From positions 62,001 to 126,000 of the forward strand of contig DASZAY010000021.1 of NCBI GenBank assembly GCA_035944555.1: a DNA stretch of 64,000 bases, written 5' to 3'. Below the pieces are notes generated by a model, which worked only from the letters and a program-made list of their open reading frames with translations, did no database searches and was not told the origin of the DNA. Shown one piece after another: positions 1-9,235 of this stretch (position 1 is its first letter; every line of letters starts with the position of its first letter). The position numbers were made by a program, and so were the translations under genes. Source of the stretch: CADCWK01 sp035944555 (GTDB lineage: Bacteria; Chloroflexota; Chloroflexia; Thermomicrobiales; UBA6265).

Positions 1-1
1 G

Positions 2-1891
2 TCCTGGGTGTCGCAGGCGCCGGATCTGACCGATCTTGTCCTCGCCGACTTCGCTCGATGGCTTCGAGCCACCGTTCCCGGTGACGACCTCGCCACGCGT
101 TATCCCTTCGACCTGACGGAACCGAGCGTCCGGGCGACCGCGATCCGGTCACCGGACGATCGCTGGGCCGCGCCCCTCGCTCGCGACCTCGGCCGCTACA
201 TGCGGGAACGCTACGCCCGCTACTTCGTGGAACTGCGCACGATGTGCGAGGCGGAGGGCATCGCGGGAGTTCCCCTGCTCATTAACGTCCATGGCACGGG
301 AGGCGGCCGGGGACTGGAGTTTCCGATCGGGATCAGCCAGCTCCTCGAAACGCACACCCGTGAACCCGGCTGGATTTCCGGTTCGGACCACTACCTGGGA
401 GACCTGACGCGGAGCAATTTCGTCGACCTGCACCTGATCAACGCCCTCATGGTGGCGACCAATCGTCCGGAAGCGCCCCTGACGGCGCTTGAGTTCGAGG
501 CCGGCGACGGTGACTACAGTGGCGACGGCTCGACTAAGAACGATCCGTCGGCGGCCGACTTCAAGCTGCGAATGTCGGTCATGCAGGGCAACCGGCTGAT
601 CAACTACTACCTGTTCTCGGGCGGGATCAACTACCGGCTGGATCCTCCCAGCGGCGACGGCAACGACCGGATCAGCTTCACGGGCGAGCGCCACGGCAAT
701 GCGGCACCAATCGGCCCGGAGGGCGAGACGAGCCCGACCTACCCTCGCCTCGCCTCAGCCGGGCGGGCGGTCATGGCCGTCGGCGACCATCTGGCGACGA
801 TGCGCGAGGAGCACGACGGCATCGCATTCGGGTTCAACCCGGACGACTTTCTGACCGAGAACACCTACCCCGGCAGCGCGGCGACGCGGGAGATGGACGA
901 CGACCTGGCCCGGTTCCGGTTCGGCGGACCATCGCAGGGGCTGGCCCGGTCGCTCCTGCTGCTCGGCTTCCGCTACGGCGCGGTCGATATCCGCCACCCC
1001 ATCGACCCGGAGCAGGTGCCGTGTCTCTGCCTCGGCAGCGCCCGGTCGATGGATGAGCCCGTCCAGCGCAACCTGGTCGACTATCTGAACAGGGGTGGGA
1101 CGCTCGTCCTCAACGGAGCGGTGCCATTCCGCGATCTCGCGGGCCGACCGGCCACGACACTGCTTGACGCGCTCGGCCTTCGGCCGACGAGCGACCGGAC
1201 AAGCGAGTCGTTCTACTACCTGTCGATCGAGGGATCGGCCTGGGCGGCCGACCTGCCGGAGTACCGCGTGGGGCTGATGCAGGGGTTCGACGCGGGTCTG
1301 GATGGCTGCTTCCTGCGCGCGTACGGTACCGGCGAGGGCTGCGGGTTCGAGCGCCCGGTCGGTGCGGGTCACGCCATCGTCATCACGACCGAGCTGCCGG
1401 GCAATACGCGGTTGCTCCAGGAGCTGCTGGGACGACGGGGTGTGCGCCCGGCGCTCGGCCACGGCGCGCCCGAGGGCGGCATTTACATGTCCTCTGCACG
1501 AGCCGAAGATGGGTCCCGCCTCATCCTGCTGCTCAACCTCGATGGCTTCCAGAAAACCGTCAGGCTGGTCGAGAACGGCGATGTTCGCCTGTTGGCGCCC
1601 GACCTCATCCTGCAGCCCCGTGAGGCGGTGTTGATCCCGATCGACCTGAAGTTGCCGGCGGCGTCGGTGCGCTACGCCACGACCGAGATCCTCGCGCACG
1701 ACGGCGACTCCATCACCTTCCGTCGAATGCTGGACACGGATATTGTCGAACTGAAAACCGAGCGCACCGTTCTGCCTGACCCGTCCTACGACGTCACACC
1801 GACAGAAGTCGGCTGGCAGGTCAGGTCCCGGCATTCCCGCCTGTTGCGTGCGGGACACGACGACACCTGGACTATCCGGCTGGCTGCCTGA
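2..1891 (+). CDS. Beta-galactosidase-like glycoside hydrolase (GH35/GH42 type), 5' partial
   Basis: A carbohydrate-active enzyme resembling bacterial beta-galactosidases, expected to release terminal sugars from oligosaccharides. The frame is already open at the first bases of the window, so the N-terminal part of the catalytic barrel, including the acid/base Glu, probably lies outside. A GTG at base 8 is the first start available inside. About 160 residues in, LTALEFEAGDGDYSG looks like the strand with the nucleophile Glu, followed by QGNRLINYYLFSGGINY, a GH35-like signature. From about residue 305 (GLARSLLLLGFRYGAVDI) to 440 there is a glutamine-amidotransferase-like (trimerisation) domain, then a beta-rich C-terminus. 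The assignment is firm only at superfamily level and the substrate is unknown. No signal peptide can be judged. Confidence 0.65.
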   Translation, partial: SWVSQAPDLTDLVLADFARWLRATVPGDDLATRYPFDLTEPSVRATAIRSPDDRWAAPLARDLGRYMRERYARYFVELRTMCEAEGIAGVPLLINVHGTGGGRGLEFPIGISQLLETHTREPGWISGSDHYLGDLTRSNFVDLHLINALMVATNRPEAPLTALEFEAGDGDYSGDGSTKNDPSAADFKLRMSVMQGNRLINYYLFSGGINYRLDPPSGDGNDRISFTGERHGNAAPIGPEGETSPTYPRLASAGRAVMAVGDHLATMREEHDGIAFGFNPDDFLTENTYPGSAATREMDDDLARFRFGGPSQGLARSLLLLGFRYGAVDIRHPIDPEQVPCLCLGSARSMDEPVQRNLVDYLNRGGTLVLNGAVPFRDLAGRPATTLLDALGLRPTSDRTSESFYYLSIEGSAWAADLPEYRVGLMQGFDAGLDGCFLRAYGTGEGCGFERPVGAGHAIVITTELPGNTRLLQELLGRRGVRPALGHGAPEGGIYMSSARAEDGSRLILLLNLDGFQKTVRLVENGDVRLLAPDLILQPREAVLIPIDLKLPAASVRYATTEILAHDGDSITFRRMLDTDIVELKTERTVLPDPSYDVTPTEVGWQVRSRHSRLLRAGHDDTWTIRLAA

Positions 1892-2061
1892 CTGATCTGA
1901 ACCGGAACGGTGGGCTGCCGGTCGACGGCGTACATCGCAAGTCGTAGGGGACGCACCGGTATTCAACTCTCGGCCTGGTATACCCCACCATCCCGACTCC
2001 CTGGAGTTGGATACATCGACTCCCAACACGGAGCGACAGCCAACCACCAGGGAAATTCGCG

Positions 2062-2535
2062 ATGATCGAAGCACACGACCTTACGAAACGGTATGGAGAA
2101 CGAGTCGTGGTCAATGACCTCTCGTTCACCATCCATCCCGGTCTGGTCATCTCTTTCTCGGCTCGAACGGCGTCGGGAAGTCCACCACCATGCGGATGAT
2201 CCTCGGTTTCGACCGCCCGACCGCCCGGTGGAACGGTCACGGTGAATGGCTGCTCATATTCCGAGCATCCCGCCCCGCTCGCCGAGGTCGGCGCCCTGCT
2301 GGACGCCAGGGCCGTCCTTACCGCACGCTCGGCCTACGACTACCTTGGTGCGTTGGGTGCGACTCATTCCGTCCCGACAATCCGGGTGGACGAAGCCATC
2401 CAGCTGGTCGGCCTCGGAGAGGTGGCTCGCAAGCGAGTCGGCTCGTTCTCGCTCGGCAGGGGTCAGCGGCTCGGGTCCGCCTCGGCTCCTGGGCCGATCA
2501 CTGATTCGTGGGAATCGGACTGGCCGAAGTGGTAG
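2062..2535 (+). pseudogene. Broken ABC transporter ATP-binding gene (two frameshifts, truncated)
   Basis: Remnant of an ABC-2 type (drug/antibiotic efflux) ATPase. ATG 2062 begins MIEAHDLTKRYGERVVVNDL, the usual start of such ATPases. The Walker A motif LGSNGVGKSTT follows at about 2157 in another frame, and near 2230 a second shift restores the first frame, which continues GCSYSEHPAPLAEVGALLDA and reaches the signature-like SLGRGQRLG. The homology then stops before Walker B and the D-loop, and a stop comes at 2533. With no Walker B it cannot work as an ATPase. A 24-codon hydrophobic ORF from 2619 (MRTKVISAGVIVG...) may be what is left of the partner permease. The identification rests on motif order across frames. 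Confidence 0.8.
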
Positions 2536-2730
2536 CGCCTCTGCTTGAGTACGGGATGCAGGAACACCTCCATAAGTCTTCCTGCGGTGATATCAACTCG
2601 GCTGCCGCCCTTGCCAAATGAGGACCAAAGTCATCTCTGCAGGAGTCATCGTTGGCACTGCCAATGCACTCCTTTTTGTCCGACCCCGTCCGGTTTAGTG
2701 GACAAGGGGCCCGACAAGGAGATGCGGCGG

Positions 2731-3594
2731 ATGTCCAGACAGGTGATTCGACTCGTGACCGTTTTCATGATCGCACTCGTCCCCCTCGCCCTTGCCGTGG
2801 CGGCGCTGCCGTCGGTGAGCGCACAGGATGAGGCAGCGTCAGGTGGGTTGACGTCGCTTCCGCTCTTCGGCGTAATCCAGGACGACTCCGGTGAGCTCGG
2901 CACCTTCCAGGGCAGCGTATCCCAGTTGCTCGCGGCGGACGAGGATGGAAACCTCCAGCTCAGCGGCCTGATCAATGGCCTGGCCCAGATCGGCGAGGAT
3001 TCAGTCCGAATAACCGACCAGGACTTCTCGAGCCCGACCGAGCCCAGTGTCGCCGGGTCGATCGACGCTGAAGACTACGTTGAGGGCGCCGGCTCTGAGG
3101 CGACCCCGACAAGCTTCACCGGCGGGCAGGGTCGCGCGGTCTTCTCGCTGTCGATGCAGACGGCAACCGACGAGGGCAAGTGTGACGTCCTCTACCTCAA
3201 CATCCAGCCGATCACGCTGAACCTGCTGGGACTTGAGGTGCTGACTTCGCCGATTACCATCGATGTCAACGCCATCCCGGGCGAGGGCAACCTGCTCGGC
3301 AACCTCATCTGCTCCCTGGCCGGTCTGCTCGACGGCACGCCAGACGCCATCGGCCAGATCACCGACCAGCTGAATGAGGTCCTGAGCGGCGTTGGTGTGG
3401 CGGCGCCGACGACGTCCGCTGCCCCGTCCGCATCGGGTGATTCGGCAGCTGAAGCGTCGGCGGATCCGTCGAGCGATGAAACGACGTCCCAGGCGCCCAC
3501 GGCATCTGAGGAGCCGACGGCGTCTGAAGAGCCCGATGCCTCCGTCGATGCTCCGGTTGCGTCCGAGGCGCCCGAGGCGACTCCCGCAGCGTAA
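2731..3594 (+). CDS. Secreted protein with acidic Ser/Thr/Pro-rich tail
   Basis: A 287-residue exported protein of unknown function. The chosen start is ATG 2731, because AAGGAG at 2716-2721 lies 9 bases upstream; ATG 2722 would be too close. Residues 1-30 form a signal peptide (VFMIALVPLALAVAALP) with likely cleavage at VSAQ-DE. The mature part, about 30-200, contains one Cys pair (EGKCDVLYL and NLICSLAG) and several beta-type segments. From about residue 215 the chain is a low-complexity tail with repeated TASEEP units ending in EATPAA. No lipobox or sortase motif is present. It stands alone and is followed by a strong hairpin terminator. I do not recognise the family. Confidence 0.75.
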   Translation: MSRQVIRLVTVFMIALVPLALAVAALPSVSAQDEAASGGLTSLPLFGVIQDDSGELGTFQGSVSQLLAADEDGNLQLSGLINGLAQIGEDSVRITDQDFSSPTEPSVAGSIDAEDYVEGAGSEATPTSFTGGQGRAVFSLSMQTATDEGKCDVLYLNIQPITLNLLGLEVLTSPITIDVNAIPGEGNLLGNLICSLAGLLDGTPDAIGQITDQLNEVLSGVGVAAPTTSAAPSASGDSAAEASADPSSDETTSQAPTASEEPTASEEPDASVDAPVASEAPEATPAA

Positions 3595-3680
3595 GGGCTG
3601 TCGTTCCCCTTCCATCCAACAGGGAGGCCGACCAGTCCCGCCAAAATCCTCACTACTGTCCCTGATCGTCCCTATGCGGC

Positions 3681-3727
3681 GACACGAGAGACCCGGAGCG
3701 GATTGTTCGCTCCGGGTCTCTCGTGTC
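3681..3727. terminator. Strong hairpin (20-bp perfect stem)
   Basis: Arms 3681-3700 and 3708-3727 are perfectly complementary around the 7-base loop gattgtt. It lies 87 bases after the secreted-protein stop codon. There is no T-run, so efficiency is unproven, but the stem resembles other long terminators in this window. Confidence 0.7.
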
Positions 3728-3870
3728 GGCTATGCGGCGTGCTCGTTCGTCGCGTTGCACCTCACGCGGGGAACCCATGCGGTGTCCTGGTACCTGTCAG
3801 GGATGATCCACTCCGTGTGCTGGCACGACGACTGTTCAGTAGGTAGAGGCTCATTAGGGGGGCGAGCAGC

Positions 3871-4376
3871 AAGTCCGGGTGGGTTCTGGCCTTGATGACC
3901 GGGATGCGACGTGGGGAGCTACTCGGTCTCAAGTGGCGGGACATTGATCTCCGACCGGGACACTGGCCGTCCGGAAGGTAAAAGTCCGGTGCAAGACGAG
4001 GATCTATCGCGCTGCCGAAAGTTGCGATCGATGCCCTTCGACGACATCGGGTGACGCAGATGGAACTATGACTCGCCATCGGGCCTGTGTGGTTTGATGA
4101 GGACTTCGTTCTCACCTGAGAGACCGGCCCGGCACTCCACGTCGACCTGCTGGCGAGGCAATTCGACAAGCTGGTCAAAGACGCCGGCGTGCCGCGGATC
4201 TGCTTTCACGTTCTCTGTCATACCAGTTTCTCTGTCATACCAGTGCCACGATGCTGCTGGGCCTCGGGGTTCATCTCAGGATCGTACAGGAGCGTCTCGG
4301 ACTCTCGTCAATCTCGATGACGCTGGACTGCTACTCCTATGTGACGAAGGATATGCAGCGCGGTGTTGCCGACTAG
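3871..4376 (+). pseudogene. Decayed tyrosine recombinase (phage-type integrase)
   Basis: Catalytic-domain relic of an XerC/phage integrase. One frame reads LALMTGMRRGELLGLKWRDI, the box carrying the first catalytic Arg. It continues through three in-frame stops (about 3979, 4069 and 4117) to LLARQFDKLVKDAG and FHVLCHTS. A 17-bp tandem duplication at 4211-4244 then breaks the frame. With one copy removed, the frame runs on through GVHLRIVQERLGLSS and MTLDCYSYV to TAG 4374. The second catalytic Arg of HxLRH is Cys, and the His of LGHSS is Leu; the nucleophile Tyr survives. The N-terminal DNA-binding part is missing. It ends 119 bases from the 3' end of tRNA-Leu, the usual target of such enzymes, so it is probably what is left of an integrated element. 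Confidence 0.85.
4211..4244. repeat. 17-bp perfect tandem duplication inside the integrase relic
   Basis: Two adjacent copies of ttctctgtcataccagt, at 4211-4227 and 4228-4244. Seventeen bases is not a multiple of three, so the duplication shifts the recombinase frame, and deleting one copy restores it exactly. This is a simple slippage or duplication event, not a functional repeat. Confidence 0.95.
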
Positions 4377-4495
4377 CTTGATAGCCATGTTGGCCGGTCG
4401 AAAGAGGTGGGTTGATGGATCGATGTGACAGGAATGCAACAATGGCCGACCGCCGAGGAGTGAAATTTTCATCATTTCACCGGTTTTTCTTCAAG

Positions 4496-4582
4496 TGGTG
4501 CCGGGGAGGGGACTCGAACCCCTACAGCCTTACGGCCACCAGATCCTAAGTCTGGCGCGTCTGCCAATTTCGCCACCCCGGC
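4496..4582 (-). tRNA. tRNA-Leu (anticodon UAG)
   Basis: An 87-base tRNA read from 4582 to 4496. The acceptor arms gccgggg and ccccggc pair perfectly. The anticodon loop reads agactTAGgatct (anticodon UAG, leucine). A long class II variable arm (ggtggccgtaaggctg region) and the T-arm ggttcgagtcc follow. The CCA end is encoded at 4498-4496. Its 3' end faces the recombinase relic, the arrangement expected of a tRNA used as an attachment site. Confidence 0.93.
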
Positions 4583-4911
4583 GGCGGCGGAAGTGTACCC
4601 CGCCGGACGACGAGGAAGGAGTCCGGCCGCCGGCACGCCGGGGAACGGATAGACACCATGTGAACCCGGTGCTACGGTGACCGTCGTGTCACCCGTTGGT
4701 CACTTGCGCGACGAGGTCTGACGTGATCTGCCGATCCCCCGCGTCCCGCACAGCTGCGGACGCGACCGCCATCATCAACATGGCCGCCCCCGGCTGTCCT
4801 GAGCATTGCCCGACAGGACAGCCGATCAGGGCCACGCCGTTTCGCTGACGACCTGCTGCTCACCGGTCGTACCGGCGTCTACCCTGATCCTCGTACCGGG
4901 GATCCGTTGTC
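4583..4911. other. Intergenic region upstream of the MFS gene
   Basis: No coding region is supported here. The visible structure is an inverted repeat with 10-bp arms, ggctgtcctg at 4792-4801 and caggacagcc at 4814-4823, around a 12-base loop. It could be an operator or a leader hairpin for the MFS gene. No clear sigma-70 promoter was found. Confidence 0.4.
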
Positions 4912-6369
4912 ATGCCTTCCATCCGCGTCTCTTTCCCCCGCCCTGCCCGTGGCGGCAGCACCCGTCTCCGTCGATCCGTCCACAGCTCGTGGTCATCCGG
5001 CGCCGCATCGGGCCGGCCTTTCCGCCACCTGTGGGCTGCGTCCACCGTCGCCGACCTTGGTGGCCATGTCTCCGCCCTGGCCCTGCCGCTGACGGCCATC
5101 ACCATCCTCGACGCCTCACCGCTCGCGATGGGCGTCCTGACGGCGACGTCATGGGTGCCGTACATCGTCCTCGGCCTGATCGCGGGGATCGTCGTGGACC
5201 GGGTGTCACGCCGAACGTTGATGCTCGCGTCTGACTACGTCCGGGCGGGCCTCCTCTTGCTCGTCCCCATCCTGTATCTCGTGGACCAGCTCGGCATGGC
5301 GTGGCTGATCACCATCGCTTTCGGGGTAGGCAGTTGCGGCCTGCTCTTCCAGGTCGCGCAGGCGGCCATCCTTCCTGGCGTCGTCCCGCGGAGTGACCTC
5401 GCCGATGCGAACGGCCGGCTGGAGGCGAGTCATGCCACCGCCCAGGCGAGCGGGCCGGCGCTGGCCGGCACGCTCATCGGCGTCATTCCCGCTCCGCTCG
5501 CCGTCGTCGTCAACGCCATGACCTTCGTGGTTTCGGCCGTCATCCTTCGTGGGTTGCCACGGGATATGACGTCCAGCGAGACGGCAACCCGGCCATCCCC
5601 AAAATCAGCCGCGTCGTTCCAGCACCGGTTGTCGACAGCGGCCTCGGACGTCCTTGAGGGGCTCGGGTTCTACCGACGCGTCAGGGTGCTCGGCTCGACC
5701 CTGCTGGCCTCGCTGGGCCTGGAGGTGTTCGGTTTCGTCTTTCTCGCGGTCTATCTGCTGTTCATGTCGCGGGACCTCGGCCTGTCCGGACTGGCCATCG
5801 GCGTGATCCTGTCCCTTGGAGGGGTAGGCGCTGTCCTGGGTGCCATCGTCAGCGATCACGTTCGTCGACGGCTGGGCTTTGGTATGACCATGGTCTGGTC
5901 GATGGCGTTCTGTGGTCTGGCGGGACTGATGATTCCCATGGCCATCGTCGTCCCTCCCGTCGCGATCCCGTTGCTCGCCGCCGCCGAACTGCTCCAGTAC
6001 GGTTCGCTGGCGATCTTCAACATCGGTGCGCGGACCCTGCGTCAGTCATTGACGCCCGATCATCTACTTGGCCGCGTCTCGGCCACCGCCCGGATGGCGG
6101 AGGGAATCGCGATCGTCGGGGGCAGTCTGCTGGGTGGGGTACTTGGCGGGCTGATCGGCCTGGGCGAAACGCTCATCGTCGGGTCGATCGGGATGCTTTT
6201 GGCCATCCCACCGCTGCTCCGCTCGGGGCTAAGATCGATGTCCAGCATTCCCGGCGACCCATCGGGCGAATCTGACCGGGACGTGAACTCCTCAGGGGGT
6301 GCGGACCGGCGCGGACCATGCGACGCTGCCCGTGACGCATCTACCAGGACGACCGAGGAGCTTCCATGA
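4912..6369 (+). CDS. MFS transporter (EntS/MFS_3-like exporter)
   Basis: A 485-residue inner-membrane major facilitator, probably a proton-driven exporter of small hydrophobic compounds. After a basic N-terminus of about 40 residues, roughly twelve hydrophobic segments follow. The cytoplasmic loop between TM2 and TM3 reads GIVVDRVSRRTLMLASDYVR, the facilitator signature region (D-R-x-x-R-R). The pattern DANGRLEASHATAQASGPALAG after TM4 is typical of the MFS_3 family. A longer loop at about residues 215-245 separates the two halves. The C-terminal 45 residues are hydrophilic. The stop codon overlaps the start of the M20 peptidase (ATGA at 6366-6369), so the two are translationally coupled. The substrate cannot be read from the sequence, and the start is the first ATG and not certain. 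Confidence 0.85.
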   Translation: MPSIRVSFPRPARGGSTRLRRSVHSSWSSGAASGRPFRHLWAASTVADLGGHVSALALPLTAITILDASPLAMGVLTATSWVPYIVLGLIAGIVVDRVSRRTLMLASDYVRAGLLLLVPILYLVDQLGMAWLITIAFGVGSCGLLFQVAQAAILPGVVPRSDLADANGRLEASHATAQASGPALAGTLIGVIPAPLAVVVNAMTFVVSAVILRGLPRDMTSSETATRPSPKSAASFQHRLSTAASDVLEGLGFYRRVRVLGSTLLASLGLEVFGFVFLAVYLLFMSRDLGLSGLAIGVILSLGGVGAVLGAIVSDHVRRRLGFGMTMVWSMAFCGLAGLMIPMAIVVPPVAIPLLAAAELLQYGSLAIFNIGARTLRQSLTPDHLLGRVSATARMAEGIAIVGGSLLGGVLGGLIGLGETLIVGSIGMLLAIPPLLRSGLRSMSSIPGDPSGESDRDVNSSGGADRRGPCDAARDASTRTTEELP

Positions 6370-7736
6370 CCGTTGAGAGCCACTTACCCGTGACCGAACA
6401 GACCATCGCCGACCGCGCGACCTCCATCCTGCAGGACCTGATCCGCATTGACACGTCGAATCCACCGGGCAACGAGTCGGCCGCCGGGGAGTACATCGCC
6501 AGCCTCACCCGCGAAGCCGGGTTCGAGACGGAAATCGTGGAGGGGGTACCTGGTCGCGGGAGCCTCGTAGCCCGCTACCGGAGCGCCAAGCCGACCGGTC
6601 GGCCGATCATGCTTACCGCCCACCTCGATGTCGTCTCGGTGGAGCGCGACAAGTGGACCCGCGACCCGTTCGGCGGGGAACTGGTCGACGGATATGTCTC
6701 GGGTCGAGGGGCGCTGGACATCAAGAGCCTGGTCGCGGCCGAACTGGCCGTCGCGCTCGAACTCGCCGGGTCGGGGACCGCGCTGGACCGCGACCTCATC
6801 CTCGCGTTCTTCGCAGATGAGGAAGCCGGCGGCGAGCATGGCGCGGCGTGGCTCTGGCAAAACCGGCCCGAGCTACTCGACGCCGAGTACGCGATCAACG
6901 AAGGCGGCGGAACGGCCATCCGGGTGGCCGGCCGGAATTTCTACCTCTGCCAGACCGGCGAGAAGGGAGCCAGCCGGCTCCGCATCATCGCCCGTGGTGC
7001 CCCCGGCCACGCATCGATCCCGCTCGATGACACGGCGATGCGCCGGCTCGGCGAGGCGCTGTCCCGGCTGACCGCATGGACAGCCCCGACGCGGCTGACC
7101 GAGCCCGTCCGGCAGATGCTCCAGGCGATGGCTCCGGCGCTGGGAGCTGACGCGTCGGCGATGATCGAGCGGGTGCTGGACGCGCCGGACGGCGAGCTGT
7201 CGTGGGACGACATCGCCGCACTCGGCCTGCCCTTCGACGCCGAGACGATGGCGATGCTCCGGGCTACGACCCGCGACACGGCCGTCCCGACCCTAGTCCA
7301 TGGTGGGCATCGCATCAATGTCATTCCGTCCGAGATCGTCCTCGATGTCGATGGGCGAATCTTGCCGGGAACCGACCCGGAGGAGTGGCGCCAGCGGGTC
7401 CAGGACGTCGTCGGCGATGGCGTCGAGGTGCAACTGCTCTCCCGCGAGAGCGGCATCCTGGCCGATCCGGCGTCCCCATTCTTCGAAGCCATCTCGGCGA
7501 CGATCGAGGCGATGGACCCGGGCTCGGTCGTCGTCCCCTACCTCGTCTCCGGCGGGACGGACGCCCGGAACATCCCGGGCGTCAAGGTCTACGGGTTCAT
7601 GCCGTTTGAGCCCGGCGTCCGGAACGCGGAATACGTTCCCCTCGTCCACGGCCACGATGAGCGGATCCACGTCGACGACCTGCGCTACGCGACCCGGTTC
7701 CTCCGGGACCTTGTCCTGCGGTTCGCCGCCGCCTGA
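6366..7736 (+). CDS. M20 family metallopeptidase (ArgE/DapE/carboxypeptidase type)
   Basis: A 456-residue cytosolic zinc hydrolase that removes acyl or amino acid groups from small peptides or N-acyl amino acids. The metal site is complete: His in LTAHLDVVS (about residue 83), Asp in GRGALDIKS, the Glu pair in FADEEAGGEHG, and a late His in LVHGHDERIHVDDL. A dimerisation lid domain with RGAPGHASIP lies in the middle. Length and motif order fit the M20/M25/M40 group of carboxypeptidase and acetylornithine deacetylase-like enzymes. It starts inside the stop of the MFS gene, so the peptidase may process a compound that the MFS protein moves. The exact substrate is unknown. Confidence 0.9.
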   Translation: MTVESHLPVTEQTIADRATSILQDLIRIDTSNPPGNESAAGEYIASLTREAGFETEIVEGVPGRGSLVARYRSAKPTGRPIMLTAHLDVVSVERDKWTRDPFGGELVDGYVSGRGALDIKSLVAAELAVALELAGSGTALDRDLILAFFADEEAGGEHGAAWLWQNRPELLDAEYAINEGGGTAIRVAGRNFYLCQTGEKGASRLRIIARGAPGHASIPLDDTAMRRLGEALSRLTAWTAPTRLTEPVRQMLQAMAPALGADASAMIERVLDAPDGELSWDDIAALGLPFDAETMAMLRATTRDTAVPTLVHGGHRINVIPSEIVLDVDGRILPGTDPEEWRQRVQDVVGDGVEVQLLSRESGILADPASPFFEAISATIEAMDPGSVVVPYLVSGGTDARNIPGVKVYGFMPFEPGVRNAEYVPLVHGHDERIHVDDLRYATRFLRDLVLRFAAA

Positions 7737-7871
7737 TCCAGCTGGCTACCCGGACTGGCTCCCGGTGAAGTCACCGGGAAATCGGTTCCGGGCCGTGCGA
7801 CACTATCCGGCGGCGCGAGCGGACGACCGCTCGACTCAGAATCCGCGGAGAACGCGGGAGGACGACACCCT

Positions 7872-8930
7872 ATGTTGCGCGTTGGGATCATCGGGGCCGG
7901 CGGAATCGTGCGTGCCCGGCACGCTCCTGCCTGGCACAAGCAGCAGCTGGCCGGCACGGCCCAGGTCACCGCGATCTCGGACATCTTCGAGGAGCCGGCG
8001 CAAAAGATCGCCGACACCCTCGAGCACAACGGCCAGAAGCCGGTCGTCTACACCGATTTCGAGAAGCTCATCGCCGAGGCACCGATCGACGCCGTCGATA
8101 TCTGCCTGCCGCACCACCTCCACGCCAAGGCGATCCTTGCCGCGGTGGCCAATGGCAAGCACGTCATCTGCGAGAAGCCGATGTGCATCTCGCTGGCCGA
8201 GGCGGACCAGATCGTCGAAGCCGTCGACAAGGCCGGCATCACCTACATGTCCGGCCACAACGAGCTGTTCCACCCGGCCCTCATCGCCGGTCGCCGAGCG
8301 ATCGAGCAGGGTGTCGCGGGCAAGCCGTTCCTGATCCGCTCGCACGAGTTCCCGGGTGGGTACAACCGGTCGTCCGTGCCGGGCCGCGAGCCGCAGGGCA
8401 CCAACATGGTTGGCTGGCGCGCCAGCAAGGAGACGATGGGCGGCGGCGTCCTGATCGACAAGGGCTACCACCCGACCTACATCCTGCTCGCGCTCGCTCG
8501 CAGCGAGCCGAAGAAGGTCACGGCCATGATGAACACCTTCGTCGCCCAGATGGACGGCGAGGACACCGCGCTCGTTCTGGTCGAGTTCGAGGACGGCTCG
8601 ATCGGTCAGATCTTCACCGGCGAGGGATTCATCTTCCCTGAGGGCGACGCGAAGTTCCACTTCGTCGGCTCCCAGGGCGAGATCTACGGCGACCGGGTCA
8701 CCGCGCACATTAAGCCGCGCGGGTTCGATCAGCCGTCCAGCGTGACCGCCAAGAACTACGCTGGCGACGCGACGTTCGACGATGAGATCGCCCACTTCGT
8801 CGACGCGATCGAGACCAAGCGCAAGCCGATCCAGGATCACTATGACGGCCGGCGCGTCCTGGAGGTCATCCAGGCGGCTTACAAGTCGGTCGAGACGGGC
8901 ACCACCGTCGAGCTTCCGCTGGCTCGCTAG
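7872..8930 (+). CDS. Gfo/Idh/MocA family oxidoreductase
   Basis: A 352-residue NAD(P)-dependent sugar or cyclitol dehydrogenase. The Rossmann motif GIIGAGGIVRARHAP is at residues 5-19. The family signature CLPHHLHAKAILAAVANGK precedes the conserved EKPMCISLAEAD (about 100-111), whose Lys belongs to the catalytic site. The C-terminal half is the alpha/beta oligomerisation domain and includes GVLIDKGYHPTYILL, where the expected catalytic His is present. The gene ends just before a strong terminator, and a sugar ABC importer follows, so the substrate is probably an imported sugar derivative. ATG 7872 is preceded by gggaggacgac, an adequate ribosome binding site. Confidence 0.92.
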   Translation: MLRVGIIGAGGIVRARHAPAWHKQQLAGTAQVTAISDIFEEPAQKIADTLEHNGQKPVVYTDFEKLIAEAPIDAVDICLPHHLHAKAILAAVANGKHVICEKPMCISLAEADQIVEAVDKAGITYMSGHNELFHPALIAGRRAIEQGVAGKPFLIRSHEFPGGYNRSSVPGREPQGTNMVGWRASKETMGGGVLIDKGYHPTYILLALARSEPKKVTAMMNTFVAQMDGEDTALVLVEFEDGSIGQIFTGEGFIFPEGDAKFHFVGSQGEIYGDRVTAHIKPRGFDQPSSVTAKNYAGDATFDDEIAHFVDAIETKRKPIQDHYDGRRVLEVIQAAYKSVETGTTVELPLAR

Positions 8931-8959
8931 CTCCGGTCGAGCGGCCACCCCAGACAGGA

Positions 8960-9001
8960 GAGGACGCCAGCGGATTCCTGCCGCTGGCGTCCTCACGTTT
9001 T
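8960..9001 (+). terminator. Rho-independent terminator after the Gfo/Idh/MocA gene
   Basis: A perfect 14-bp stem (8960-8973 with 8981-8994), a 7-base loop attcctg, then acgtttt. It separates the oxidoreductase from the ABC importer genes. Confidence 0.85.
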
Positions 9002-9111
9002 CAGCGTCCAGCAACTCGTGGGGCACCCTGCGCGATAGGAGCATTCGCGACGCACCGAAATGATGAACAGCACCGATGCGCACCACGCATGTGGCCTTTC
9101 GTCGGCACCTA

Positions 9112-9141
9112 TTGACAACGAACAAAGTGAATCGGTACAAC
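9112..9141 (+). promoter_or_regulatory. Candidate sigma-70 promoter of the sugar ABC operon
   Basis: A perfect -35 TTGACA at 9112-9117 and TACAAC (4 of 6 matches to TATAAT) at 9136-9141, with an 18-base spacer, about 95 bases upstream of the binding-protein start and downstream of the previous terminator. Confidence 0.55.
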
Positions 9142-9235
9142 TAGCGAACCGCCATCGGCATACTTTCGACCCTCGCACCGTTGCGTGGGTGACTCGCCGT
9201 CTGGTGTAGCTGCAAAGTTGCAGGAGCAGGAAGAG

